The position numbers and the translations under genes were made by a program. Source: Streptomyces sp. ISL-12 (GTDB taxonomy: Bacteria; Actinomycetota; Actinomycetes; Streptomycetales; Streptomycetaceae). Taken from it: a DNA stretch of 60,627 nt. The stretch lies in contig NZ_JAGGOO010000008.1 in NCBI RefSeq assembly GCF_018614415.1, positions 1 to 60,627 on the forward strand, read 5' to 3'. Shown one piece after another: positions 33,825 through 42,128 of this stretch. Every line of letters begins with the position of its first letter. Within the stretch, counting starts at the first letter, position 1. Below the pieces are notes generated by a model, which was given only the letters and a program-made list of their open reading frames with translations, was not told the DNA's origin and did not search any database.

Positions 33825-35294
33825 TCACAGAGCGGTGCGGGCTAGGGGGAGCGCGGAGACGGGAAAGGCTGCGGGCTGCTGGAAGAGCAGGCGGCGCAGG
33901 TCCACGCCGGCGGTGACGGCAGCGGTCTCGATCTGGGCACATGCGGCGTCCAGAAGTGCGTCGGTCTCGGCGCTGACGGTGAGGAGGCCGGTCAGCGCGA
34001 CGTCGGCGTGACCGGCGATGAGCTGCCGCTCACGTTGTTTGACGTCGGCGTACTCCACGGAGTCTTCCTCGTGGTCGACCTGTCCCCGGCGGGCGCGTTC
34101 GTTGGCGTCGGCGATGATGGCGGCCTTCTTGCGCTGCACGTCGCGCAGTGCGGACTCCAGGGCCTGGGGCACGTAGATGAGAGAGAGGCTGCGGCGGATG
34201 TCGGCGGTGAACATCAGGCCGTGCAGGAAACCTGCTCCCATTTCGACCCGCGGCCAGTTCTCCACCCAGTAGGTGGTGTGGCGGGCGGTGTCGGTGGCGA
34301 GCCGGTCATCCTCCTCGACCTGGACGACCGGCCCGGCAGCGGCGGGATCGGCTTCGGCTCGCCCGGTGGCAGACCACTGCTGCAAGGCGGCGAGGGCCTT
34401 GGGGTCGTAGGCGGTGCGGACGACGGCGGCGATTTCCCGAGCGGTCAGCCAGCCGGTGACCATCAGGCCCGCGTTGCGGGCGGCCTGGGCGACGGAGGTG
34501 GTGGTCTGCTGCAGCACGGTGAAAGCCCCAGGGAGTCCGCCGCCGGCCTGGGAGATGAGCCGCTTGGCGGCCTTCAGGTCCAGAGAGATGGCGAGGTAGG
34601 TCTCATGAGGGGCTGCGGTCGGGCCCGCGGATGCGACGAGTTCGGCGTAGATCTGTCCGGCGACGGGGGTGTGAGGCCGGCCATGCTGGGGCCAGTGGCG
34701 GGTGAGGGTGTCGCCGGAGTCAGGGACGGTGCGTTCCAGGACCTGCACGGCGGCGATGTGACCGGTACGGGCGATGCCGGCCAGGGCTCGCCCCCAGGCG
34801 GCCACGTTGTGGTTCTGCGTGCCGGGGTCGAGCAGAGCGAAAGCCCGGGAGGAGACGCGGGCGACGGCCGTCAGCGTCTGCTGGTGCGGGTCCTGGACGG
34901 CGGCGGCCCCGTTGGCGGAATCACCCGGGGTGACGACTTTCAACGAGGCGGCATCACCGGGCAGGTGCAGGATGCCATCGTGCCGGGGCCGGGTGACGGG
35001 TCGCGCGAGCCAGAGTGTCTGCCCGGTTCGGCGGCGGTAGCCATAACGGGCGACGATCGGAGCCCAGTCGATCAGGGACCGGCCGTTGCGGCGGACGGCG
35101 ACCAGGGCGGCGACCACCGCCCACAGGGGAGCGAGGGCGAGAACTCCCAACAGACCGGTGCTGACGACCGTCAGCAACAGCAGAGCCAGTGCGGCGGAGA
35201 CGAGCAGCAACTGGGGGAGGGTAAGGCCGAGGAGGACGCCACGGCGGGACCGGTGGGGGAACTTCACCGTCATCGGTGTGGACAGATCGGACAA
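33825..35294 (-). CDS. SCO6880-like membrane protein of type IV secretion
   Basis: The protein has 489 aa. Two hydrophobic stretches at about 19-48 and 50-68 (LLLVSAALALLLLTVVSTGL, VLALAPLWAVVAALVAV) anchor a large cytosolic part (DWAPIVARYGYRRRTGQTLW, HVNVAAW-like NHNVAAWGRALAGIARTG). This layout matches the SCO6880 family found next to VirB4 in actinobacterial conjugation loci, where it is thought to act with the ATPase. TTG 35294 follows AGGA at 8 nt; ATG 35273 is the alternative. Confidence 0.85.
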   Translation of the reverse strand: MSDLSTPMTVKFPHRSRRGVLLGLTLPQLLLVSAALALLLLTVVSTGLLGVLALAPLWAVVAALVAVRRNGRSLIDWAPIVARYGYRRRTGQTLWLARPVTRPRHDGILHLPGDAASLKVVTPGDSANGAAAVQDPHQQTLTAVARVSSRAFALLDPGTQNHNVAAWGRALAGIARTGHIAAVQVLERTVPDSGDTLTRHWPQHGRPHTPVAGQIYAELVASAGPTAAPHETYLAISLDLKAAKRLISQAGGGLPGAFTVLQQTTTSVAQAARNAGLMVTGWLTAREIAAVVRTAYDPKALAALQQWSATGRAEADPAAAGPVVQVEEDDRLATDTARHTTYWVENWPRVEMGAGFLHGLMFTADIRRSLSLIYVPQALESALRDVQRKKAAIIADANERARRGQVDHEEDSVEYADVKQRERQLIAGHADVALTGLLTVSAETDALLDAACAQIETAAVTAGVDLRRLLFQQPAAFPVSALPLARTAL

Positions 35295-35361
35295 CGGGCG
35301 GGTCCTGGGGTACGCGGGGACGGGTGACGGTGAGCCTCCCGTCCCCGGGGCGGGCAGGCGG

Positions 35362-36714
35362 TCAGGGTCCGGTCGGCGGGGGCGGTGCCGCCACCGGGCC
35401 GTTCGTCGTGGTGGTACTCGGCGGACCAGCGGCCTGCTCACCCGGCTGCAGCGATGGCGACGGCGGCGGAGGCGTAGACGGTGACACGGACTGCCAGGGA
35501 CTCTGGCCAGAGTCGGGACCCGGGCTGCCGCCGGTCTGTCCACTGGTGTCGTCGGTGGCCTTGGTCGGAGCCGGCTGGACAGCCTTCTGCAGACTCGATG
35601 TTGCAGAACCACCGCCCGAGGTCGTGCCACTGGTGCTGTTGGTCGCGCTGTCGGACGACGTGGGCGCGATGTCGCCGGGGAATCCTCCCTGGCCGGGGAT
35701 GGCGTCCGGGCCCTGCGGGGCGCCTTCGGCGCCGGCTGCTGCGCCGCCGGCCCCGGCGGTGGCCGCCATCGAGGCGGCCTTCTTGCCGGTGCGCTCGGCG
35801 TGTTGCCGTGCGAGCTGGGCTCCGGCGCCGCCGGCCCGGTGCAGTGTCTCGCCGTCGGAGCTTTCGGCGGCCCAATGCACGAACTTGAACGTCGCGTACG
35901 GGCAGAGCAGTACGAGCACCATGATGACGATGCCTGCGAGGACATCGGCGAGGGCGGCCAATCCGTCCTGGGCCTCGGTCTTGCCCATCGCGGCGATTCC
36001 GAGCAGGAAGATGATGGTCATCAGGAGCTTGGAGACGACGAGGGTGGTGGTGGCCTCGATCCAGCCCTTGCGCCAGCGGCGCGCGACATCCCAGCCGCCG
36101 CCGGCTCCGGCGAAGACAGCCAACGTGACCATGACCAGGATGCCGACCTTGCGCACCATCATCACGCACCAGTACAGGACCGCGCCGAGAGCGGCGCCCA
36201 GGGCGGCGATGACGGCGACAAGCCACCCCAGTGGGGTGAGCGCGGGCAGCGCACCGACCTTGACGACGCGGCGGACCGCGGAGGCGATGTCGGTGTGCGC
36301 GGCTTGGAACAGGCCGTCACACAGAGCATCTGTGACTTCGACGGCGACCGTGGTGCAGGCGATGGCGGAGAACGCGAAGATCACACCGGCCGCAGTGCCG
36401 GTGAACGCCTGGGTGAGCAACTGGCCGTCGCGCCGGACCGCGGCGCGCACGAGCTGGGCGCAGAAAGTGCCCACCAGAATGATCAGGCCGATCGGCAGGA
36501 TCGTCTCGTAGTTGTCGCGGAACCAGGCGGCGTTCAGGTCGACGGTGGTGGTGGAGCCGACGGCTCTGGCCGCGAGGTCGGTGGCGGTGGCGGCGAGTTC
36601 ACCGGCGCTCTTCGCCATCCAGTCGCCGATGGCCTTGCCCGGGTTGGAGACGAAGTCGACGGCTGCGTCGACCGAGCAGACTGTGTTCGCGAGGGGAAGG
36701 TCACAAAACCCCAT
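35362..36714 (-). CDS. VirB6/TrbL-like polytopic membrane protein
   Basis: The protein has 450 aa. At least six membrane segments lie between about 70 and 290 (ILPIGLIILVGTFCAQLV, GWLVAVIAALGAALGAVLYW, ILVMVTLAVFAGAGGG, VLAGIVIMVLVLLCPYATF), followed by a long Ser/Thr/Gly/Pro-rich tail of about 140 residues. Size and layout fit the VirB6/TrbL channel subunit of type IV secretion. AGGAG precedes ATG 36714. Confidence 0.85.
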   Translation of the reverse strand: MGFCDLPLANTVCSVDAAVDFVSNPGKAIGDWMAKSAGELAATATDLAARAVGSTTTVDLNAAWFRDNYETILPIGLIILVGTFCAQLVRAAVRRDGQLLTQAFTGTAAGVIFAFSAIACTTVAVEVTDALCDGLFQAAHTDIASAVRRVVKVGALPALTPLGWLVAVIAALGAALGAVLYWCVMMVRKVGILVMVTLAVFAGAGGGWDVARRWRKGWIEATTTLVVSKLLMTIIFLLGIAAMGKTEAQDGLAALADVLAGIVIMVLVLLCPYATFKFVHWAAESSDGETLHRAGGAGAQLARQHAERTGKKAASMAATAGAGGAAAGAEGAPQGPDAIPGQGGFPGDIAPTSSDSATNSTSGTTSGGGSATSSLQKAVQPAPTKATDDTSGQTGGSPGPDSGQSPWQSVSPSTPPPPSPSLQPGEQAAGPPSTTTTNGPVAAPPPPTGP

Positions 36715-36732
36715 GGAGGTGTCTCCTTCCGG

Positions 36733-37410
36733 TCAGGGGGCGACGGCCGGCGCGATGGCGACGAGCGAGCAGGCGGCCGAGGGCCGGCACTGCACGGCGA
36801 GGGTGACGGAGCGTTCCTCCGCACCCCCGCCGCCCCTGGCCCAGGCGATGGTCTGCTTGCCGGTGACGGTCACGGCGTAGATGTACGCCTTCGTGATCTC
36901 CGATGGGTGCTCGGCGAGGGCCTGCTTGAACGCGGCCGGGTAGTGTCCTTCGGCCACGGCGGCGGTGGCGTGCTGCTTCTGGTCGGACATCCGTGACCAC
37001 AGGGTGGGGTCCGGTATCTGCGCCGACACCGATGTCCAGTCGCCGTACTGGTCCTCGTCGGTCATCCACGCCTGCATGCCGGCGAGCTGTTGCTCGTGGC
37101 TGGTGGCGCGGGTGTCGTAGGTCCACAGCATCGCGGCGGCGGCCTTGGCGAAGGCGACCGGGTCGGAGGTGCGCGGCGGGCCGGCCACAGCCCCGCCACC
37201 GGCGCCCGGGTTCTTGGATCCGGATGGGGAGGAGGCGGAGCCGGTGGCGGGCGATGCGGTGCTGGACGTGGGGCTGTGCTGGTTGCTGCGGCCGACCAGG
37301 AGAGCGGTCACGGCGGCGAGGGCGAGCAGGCAGGCCAGAGCGGCTGCGGCGAGGGCGATGCGCCGCCTGGGCAGCCAGTCGGCCCCGTACTGGGCGAGTC
37401 GTTTCAGCAT
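36733..37410 (-). CDS. Bitopic conjugation protein (VirB8-like position)
   Basis: The protein has 225 aa. One membrane segment at about 18-40 (IALAAAALACLLALAAVTAL), a flexible Ser/Pro linker, then an outer-face domain with FAKAAAAMLWTYDTRATSHE, MQAWMTDEDQYGDWTSV and a final Cys pair. Topology and place fit the VirB8/TraH-like assembly factor of gram-positive systems; sequence alone does not prove it. ATG 37410 overlaps the DUF6112 stop (TGATG). Confidence 0.75.
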   Translation of the reverse strand: MLKRLAQYGADWLPRRRIALAAAALACLLALAAVTALLVGRSNQHSPTSSTASPATGSASSPSGSKNPGAGGGAVAGPPRTSDPVAFAKAAAAMLWTYDTRATSHEQQLAGMQAWMTDEDQYGDWTSVSAQIPDPTLWSRMSDQKQHATAAVAEGHYPAAFKQALAEHPSEITKAYIYAVTVTGKQTIAWARGGGGAEERSVTLAVQCRPSAACSLVAIAPAVAP

Positions 37411-37721
37411 CAGTGAACCTGCGACCCCAGGTTGCTGAAGAAGGCGACGATGCCGTTGGCGGCACCGAGACCGATCGCGGCACCGGCGGCCACGGTGGCG
37501 CCCTTCTTGCCGTTGGCCTCGGCCTGGTGGCCACCGGTGTGGTGTCCCCACGCCCACACCGCGAGCGAGACGGCGAGCGCGCCGACCACGGCAATGATGC
37601 CGAACAGGTTGATCGAGTTGACGACGTTCTTCAAGACGGACAGGCCGGGCAGGCCGCCGCCCTTGGGAGAAATGCCCGGGTCGTAGGCGAGCTGGAGGAA
37701 ACGGTCAGGAATGGGTGACAC
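37410..37721 (-). CDS. DUF6112-like small membrane protein, pilin-like
   Basis: The protein has 103 aa. Two hydrophobic segments (SINLFGIIAVVGALAVSLAV and ATVAAGAAIGLGAANGIVAF) flank a short polar loop with GHHTGGHQAEANGKKG. This two-helix layout is that of VirB2-type pilins and of the DUF6112 family seen in Streptomyces conjugation loci. GTG 37721 follows AAGGAG at a long spacing. Confidence 0.8.
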   Translation of the reverse strand: MSPIPDRFLQLAYDPGISPKGGGLPGLSVLKNVVNSINLFGIIAVVGALAVSLAVWAWGHHTGGHQAEANGKKGATVAAGAAIGLGAANGIVAFFSNLGSQVH

Positions 37722-37826
37722 GGGTGGGCGGGACTCCTTGCGTGCGCAGGCCGGCAAGACCCGGCCTGCAGGGAGGTGAGAAGGACAAGGCGGAGTGCGC
37801 GAGTGGCCTGGGAAGCAGCGCGGGCG

Positions 37827-38942
37827 TTACAGAACGCGGCGGGCGGCGAGAACCTCCCAGTCCTTCAGCGGTGTGATGCGGACCGGCTTACCGGTGCGAG
37901 GGGCCTCGATGACCAGACCCTGGCCGATGTACATGCCGACGTGCTCGGGGCTGGCGGCGTTGCCGCCGCTGAAGAGCAGGTCACCTGGCTCAAGTGCCCT
38001 CAGTGACACGGCCTTTCCCTCGTTGACCTGGGTGTACGTGGTGCGGGTGAGGGTGATGCCGGCGTGCTTGTACGCCTGCTGCATCAGCGAGCTGCAGTCA
38101 CAGCGGCCCATCGGGTCGGGCCCGCGCGGCGCCGTGCAGCTCCCGCCCCACTGGTACATCGTGCCGAGCTGGCCCATCGCCCAGACGATCGCGGTGCGGG
38201 CCCGCGGGTCAGTGCCCTCAGGAATCTCATAACCGTGGGGCACCGCCCCTTCGGGGATCGCCCCGAACTGGGACCCGTCACTCGCCGTGCCGCACACGGA
38301 CCCGCTGGCCGGCTCTGCGGTGCCCGTGCCGGAACCGCTGGTGCTGCCGTTGGGGAGAGTCGCGACGATAGCCTGCTGCAGCGCGGTCGCCAGTGGTTCC
38401 CACTTGGCGTAGGCGTCCGGGTAGGCCGAACGCTGCACGGCCTGGGCAGCCTGGGTGACGGTCATCTGCTGCCAGCCGCTGACCTTGAGCAACGCGTTGT
38501 AGAACTGTGTGCTCGCGTAGACCGGATCGCGGATCTGGTCGGCGGTTCCCCAGCCCTGGCTGGGCCGCTGCTGGAACAGGCCCAGGGAGTCGCGGTCGCC
38601 GTAGGCGAGATTGCGCAGACGGCTTTCCTGCAGGGCGGTTGCCAGCGCGACGATCTGCCCGCGGCGGGGCACGTCGAGGCTGATGCCGGTGGCGACGATG
38701 GTCTGCGCGTGCGGGATCTGTTCACCGGGCAGATCGAGGCCCTCGACGCGAACGTCGGAAGCGTCCGCGCCGTCGAGGATCTTAGTGACCTGCTCAGTGA
38801 TCGCGGCGGTGTCCACGTCTGACAAGCAGCTCGTGGCTGCGGACTGGGCGGCTTCGCTGGAGGTCGTCATCACCATGGCGGTACCGGCGAGCAGGAGCGG
38901 GGAAAGGAAGACGACGCCGATGCCGGCGGCAAGCGCCTTCAA
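37827..38942 (-). CDS. Secreted SLT-like plus NlpC/P60 cell-wall hydrolase
   Basis: The protein has 371 aa. A signal anchor at 4-27 (LAAGIGVVFLSPLLLAGTAM) leads to a lytic-transglycosylase-like domain (ATALQESRLRNLAYGDRDSL, GLFQQRPSQGWGTADQI). The C-terminal NlpC/P60 domain has catalytic Cys in GRCDCSSLMQQAY and His in PEHVGMYIG. It would open peptidoglycan for the secretion channel, like VirB1/TraG hydrolases. TTG 38942 overlaps the stop of a 20-codon leader ORF (TTGA). Confidence 0.88.
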   Translation of the reverse strand: MKALAAGIGVVFLSPLLLAGTAMVMTTSSEAAQSAATSCLSDVDTAAITEQVTKILDGADASDVRVEGLDLPGEQIPHAQTIVATGISLDVPRRGQIVALATALQESRLRNLAYGDRDSLGLFQQRPSQGWGTADQIRDPVYASTQFYNALLKVSGWQQMTVTQAAQAVQRSAYPDAYAKWEPLATALQQAIVATLPNGSTSGSGTGTAEPASGSVCGTASDGSQFGAIPEGAVPHGYEIPEGTDPRARTAIVWAMGQLGTMYQWGGSCTAPRGPDPMGRCDCSSLMQQAYKHAGITLTRTTYTQVNEGKAVSLRALEPGDLLFSGGNAASPEHVGMYIGQGLVIEAPRTGKPVRITPLKDWEVLAARRVL

Positions 38943-39001
38943 CCGGAGCGGAACACGCGCGAGTCTCCGGAGTCATGCAGGGGCGGGTAACGAGAGGTCA
39001 T
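38939..39001 (-). CDS. 20-aa leader ORF coupled to the wall hydrolase
   Basis: ATG 39001 is preceded by GAAAGGAAA and opens TSRYPPLHDSGDSRVFRSG, then TGA 38941-38939, which overlaps the TTG start of the hydrolase as TTGA. Either this is a real leader peptide controlling the hydrolase by translational coupling, or a 1-nt shift has split off the natural N-terminus; the hydrolase frame upstream reads LRRLARVPLR, also plausible as a cytosolic end. Confidence 0.5.
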   Translation of the reverse strand: MTSRYPPLHDSGDSRVFRSG

Positions 39002-39192
39002 GGTCGTTTCCTTTCGGGTGAGAACCGGCCGTCATGACGACGCGTGGGCCCGGGCTGACGACAGGAAGGTGCGTGTCGGCGAGGTGAGTTGCCGTTCACG
39101 CACCAGCCAGAGGCGGGACCTGAGCGCGCCGGGGAGGCCAAAGCGCCGGGAATAAGCAGGACCAGGAAGGGTGTGCGTTGGGCCGTACAAAA

Positions 39193-39298
39193 ACTGTAGG
39201 GGTGAATCGGCAGTTGACCAAATAGTCGGTGCTGACGGGTCGGAATCCGACCCGTCAGCACAGCATTTCTTGGTCGTCGGCGGATTCGCCTCTACAGT
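39193..39298. promoter_or_regulatory. Symmetric divergent promoter with 33-bp palindromic operator
   Basis: Two promoters share identical hexamers: minus strand -35 TTGGTC (39221-39216), 17 bp, -10 TACAGT (39198-39193); plus strand -35 TTGGTC (39270-39275), 17 bp, -10 TACAGT (39293-39298). They are placed symmetrically about base 39245, the centre of a perfect palindrome 39229-39261 (16-bp arms, 1-nt centre). The flanks are also imperfectly inverted. It should drive the secretion block leftward and the methyltransferase rightward, under a common regulator binding the palindrome. Confidence 0.8.
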
Positions 39299-39418
39299 TG
39301 TATGACTCCCTCGCCGCCTCGTCCACGTCTGTGGGGTTCTCCACTCCCACTTCAAGGCCCGCGGACTGGCCTGTGCGAAGGGTATCCCAGTATTCCCCAC
39401 CCGAATCGGGGTTTCTCT

Positions 39419-40174
39419 TTGCCTTTTTCCCTGCACCAAGGCGACGCGCTCGCTGTTCTGTCCGGTCTGCCGGACGACTGCGTCGACTCGGTGATCACCG
39501 ACCCGCCGTACAACTCAGGCGGACGGACCGCGAAGGAGCGCACCAGCCGCAGCGCGAAGCAGAAGTACACCTCCGCCGACGCCAAGAACACCCTGCCGGA
39601 CTTCACCGGCGAGAACATGGACCAGCGCAGCTACGGGTTCTGGCTGACGCAGATCATGACCGAAGCCCACCGGCTGACCAAGGCGGGCGGGACGGCGCTG
39701 CTGTTCACCGACTGGCGTCAGCTCCCGATCACCACAGACGCGATCCAGGCGGCGGGATGGCTGTGGCGCGGCGTGCTGGCCTGGCACAAGCCGACCGCCC
39801 GACCGCAGAAGGGCCGCTTCACCCAGAACTGCGAGTTCATCATCTGGGGGTCCAAGGGCGCGATCGACGCGGCGCGTAACCCGGTCTACCTGCCCGGCCT
39901 CTACTCCGCCTCCCAGCCGTCCGGGTCGAAGCGGCAGCACATCACGCAGAAGCCCGTCGAGGTGATGCGCGAACTGGTCAAGATTTGCCCCCACAACGGC
40001 ACGGTCCTCGACTTCTGCGCCGGCTCCGGCTCCACCGGCGTCGCCGCCCTGCTGGAGGGCCGCGACTTCATCGGTGTGGAGAGAACCGAGCACTACGCGT
40101 CCATCGCGGCCGACCGGCTGACGGAAACGGTCCGCCAGACCCTCACCCAGGACGACTTCACCCTCGTCTCCTGA
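39419..40174 (+). CDS. N4/N6-type DNA methyltransferase
   Basis: About 251 aa. Motif IV TDPPYNSGG lies near the N-terminus and motif I DFCAGSGSTG near the C-terminus, followed by FIGVERTEHY; this order is the beta class. A typical HITQKPVEVMRELVKICP precedes motif I. ATG 39302 gives a longer form, but it lies only 4 nt past the -10 and its first 39 residues are unlike a methylase, so TTG 39419 (PFSLHQGDALAVLSGL) is preferred. No endonuclease is adjacent; it is an orphan methylase. Confidence 0.88.
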   Translation: MPFSLHQGDALAVLSGLPDDCVDSVITDPPYNSGGRTAKERTSRSAKQKYTSADAKNTLPDFTGENMDQRSYGFWLTQIMTEAHRLTKAGGTALLFTDWRQLPITTDAIQAAGWLWRGVLAWHKPTARPQKGRFTQNCEFIIWGSKGAIDAARNPVYLPGLYSASQPSGSKRQHITQKPVEVMRELVKICPHNGTVLDFCAGSGSTGVAALLEGRDFIGVERTEHYASIAADRLTETVRQTLTQDDFTLVS

Positions 40175-40262
40175 CCCCACGCCACATGTCACCGGGCGGC
40201 GAACCCGCTCGGTAGCGCTTCACGTCCCCGCACTTAATCGCTTGTAGGAGGTCGTTCCTGCC

Positions 40263-40925
40263 ATGTCTGACCCCGTAGAAGCCCCGGTCAACGGGGAGCC
40301 GGAGCCGGTCCGCGTCCCCGACGACCAGCTGGAGGGGATCGAGGCCAGCGTCCGGCGGTTGATGGAGCAGTCGGCGCAACAGGCGCAGCAATTGGACCAT
40401 CTGGCCTCCGCCCCGCCCTTTCCGGGCGCTTCAAGTGAGTCCCCGTTCGCGGCATTCGGCATGCCCGGCTTCGGCGGTGCGGCTTCGGTGGCGCCGCCGG
40501 AGCCGCGACCCATCCTGGAACTGGAGGGCGAGGAGTACGAGAACGAACTCGACGCGCTGTCCGACTGGGTTGACGACTTCCTGCTTCCGGTCTACGGAGC
40601 GGAGGTCACCACGGCGACGCCTTGGTGCCTGCGCTGGCAGGATCACGACGATGTCGTGGCCTGGCTCCACGCCTTGTGGCTGGCCTACCAGCAACACAAG
40701 GACCCCGAAGCTGGGCTGTCCGGCCTGTTCGTGTGGCACCGGGACTTCCTCACTCACGCCATCGCGGCGATTCGCGCCCCAGGTGGCCCGCTGTCGGCGT
40801 GTATGACGTCCCCGGACCGGCCGGCACACCGCGTCCTGCCCGGCCCTCCGCGCTCGGCCCGGACAAAGCAGGCGACGGACACCGAACCATCCGAAGCCGG
40901 TGAGATGCCCGGACCGGCGTCGTGA
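40263..40925 (+). CDS. DUF4913 protein
   Basis: The protein has 220 aa. A coiled-coil-like N-terminus (LEGIEASVRRLMEQSAQQAQ) precedes the DUF4913 domain: ALSDWVDDFLLPVYGAEVTT, PWCLRWQDHDDVVAWLHALW, GLFVWHRDFLTHAIAAIRAP. DUF4913 genes are common in Streptomyces conjugative elements and have no known function. GGAGG lies upstream of ATG 40263; the stop overlaps the next start (GTGA). Confidence 0.85.
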   Translation: MSDPVEAPVNGEPEPVRVPDDQLEGIEASVRRLMEQSAQQAQQLDHLASAPPFPGASSESPFAAFGMPGFGGAASVAPPEPRPILELEGEEYENELDALSDWVDDFLLPVYGAEVTTATPWCLRWQDHDDVVAWLHALWLAYQQHKDPEAGLSGLFVWHRDFLTHAIAAIRAPGGPLSACMTSPDRPAHRVLPGPPRSARTKQATDTEPSEAGEMPGPAS

Positions 40926-41401
40926 GTCAGGGGCAGCAGCCGGCCTTCGGCCTGAGCTTCGATCCGCGCGCCCTGACCGACCTCCTCCAGGCCCCTGGTG
41001 ACATCCGAGACCTCACCCTGTCCCGACTGCAGGATGTGGTCAACGCCGAGTGCTTCGGAACCCGCCTCACCGGGGACCTGGAGGGCTACCGCAAGCTGAT
41101 CGTGGACGCCCGCAGGGAGTGGCGCGTCGTCTACGGCCTGCGCCCCGCACCCGAGACGGCCACACACAGGCGGGAAATCCACGTCGTCGCGGTCCGGCCC
41201 CGGGCGGGCAACGACGTCTACGACGAGGTCGGCCGCCGCCTGGGCATGACCCGCCGCCCGCGGAGCGCCCGCACGCACGCTGCCCGCTCCTGTCCCCCGC
41301 AGCTCACTACGCGCGGTGCCGGCCTGCGGCCACCGTTGCCGTCCGCGATGCCCGGCCTGCCCCGCCCCGCACAGACCTCTCCGCACCGCCCCACCCGCTG
41401 A
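40922..41401 (+). CDS. RelE/ParE-superfamily-like protein
   Basis: The protein has 159 aa. The middle resembles a RelE-like fold: LQDVVNAECFGTRLTGDLEG, YRKLIVDARREWRVVYGLR, REIHVVAVRPRAGNDVYDEV. The disordered tail after residue 110 is basic and Pro-rich. No antitoxin-like gene neighbours it, so a toxin role is not shown. GTG 40922 overlaps the DUF4913 stop, so the two may act together. Confidence 0.6.
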   Translation: MSQGQQPAFGLSFDPRALTDLLQAPGDIRDLTLSRLQDVVNAECFGTRLTGDLEGYRKLIVDARREWRVVYGLRPAPETATHRREIHVVAVRPRAGNDVYDEVGRRLGMTRRPRSARTHAARSCPPQLTTRGAGLRPPLPSAMPGLPRPAQTSPHRPTR

Positions 41402-41413
41402 CCCTGGGAGCCC

Positions 41414-42115
41414 ATGCCTTCCGAACCCGCGCCGGGCCCGGCCCGGCGCGCGGTCTCCTCACTCGACCACCGCATCGAGACCGCCACCGGCCATGACATC
41501 GACACCCTGTGGGCCCACCGAGACTCCGGGCTCCTGGACGAGGCCCACGCCACACTGGTCGACCGTCACCGTGAACTGGCCGACGCCGAGCGCGGCGTCA
41601 CCTTTCACCGCACTCTCCTGCATCGCCTGTCCAGCGGCGAGTTTCCCGTCGACGAAGCTCTGTTCGTACGCATCGATCGCACCGTCAGCCAACTGGAACA
41701 GGCCGCCGACACCCGAGACACCGTCGCGCGACAGGTGCTCCTTGCCCTGGAGCCGGTCGAGACAACTGCCCGCACCGCGCACAGGCGTACCCCCGAGGCG
41801 CTCTCCACCACCGATCAGGCAGCGCTGCTCGCCATCGCCGGCGGAGCCAAACTTCACGAGCACCTCCTGACCAACCGGCTGTCGGTGACTGCGGCTTCCG
41901 GGGCACGCATCCCCTACGCCGAACTGCAGCGCCTTGAGACCGCAGGTCTCGTCGCTCGCGACACCAGTCACCCAGTCCATGCCGGGCAGCCGGTCACTCT
42001 CACCGACGCCGGCCGCGCCGCACTCACCGCACGCCGACAGCCCCGGCCAGCTCCCGCGCCGACATCCGTGCTGCAGCCGGGAGCATGGCCGGCGCGCTCT
42101 GTACCCCGGCGCTAA
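41414..42115 (+). CDS. Helical protein with C-terminal winged helix
   Basis: The protein has 233 aa. The first 120 residues are helical (ELADAERGVTFHRTLLHRLS, RIDRTVSQLEQAADTRDTVA) and parallel the genes at 43478, 43939 and 44398. The end is a winged-helix module: STTDQAALLAIAGGAKLHEH, ELQRLETAGLVARDTSHPVH, VTLTDAGRAAL, shared with the genes at 8139 and 9613. It is probably a DNA-binding regulator. ATG 41414 follows GGGAG. Confidence 0.7.
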   Translation: MPSEPAPGPARRAVSSLDHRIETATGHDIDTLWAHRDSGLLDEAHATLVDRHRELADAERGVTFHRTLLHRLSSGEFPVDEALFVRIDRTVSQLEQAADTRDTVARQVLLALEPVETTARTAHRRTPEALSTTDQAALLAIAGGAKLHEHLLTNRLSVTAASGARIPYAELQRLETAGLVARDTSHPVHAGQPVTLTDAGRAALTARRQPRPAPAPTSVLQPGAWPARSVPRR

Positions 42116-42128
42116 CCCGAAAGGCCGT

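Noticed and set aside
39302..39418. Leaderless ATG start for the methyltransferase at 39302
   Set aside because: Only 3 nt separate the -10 box from this ATG, so the RNA would start within or after it, and the first 39 residues do not look like a methylase.
40263..41401. DUF4913 plus RelE-like as a toxin-antitoxin pair
   Set aside because: DUF4913 is not an antitoxin family as far as known, and the RelE-like catalytic residues cannot be assigned.
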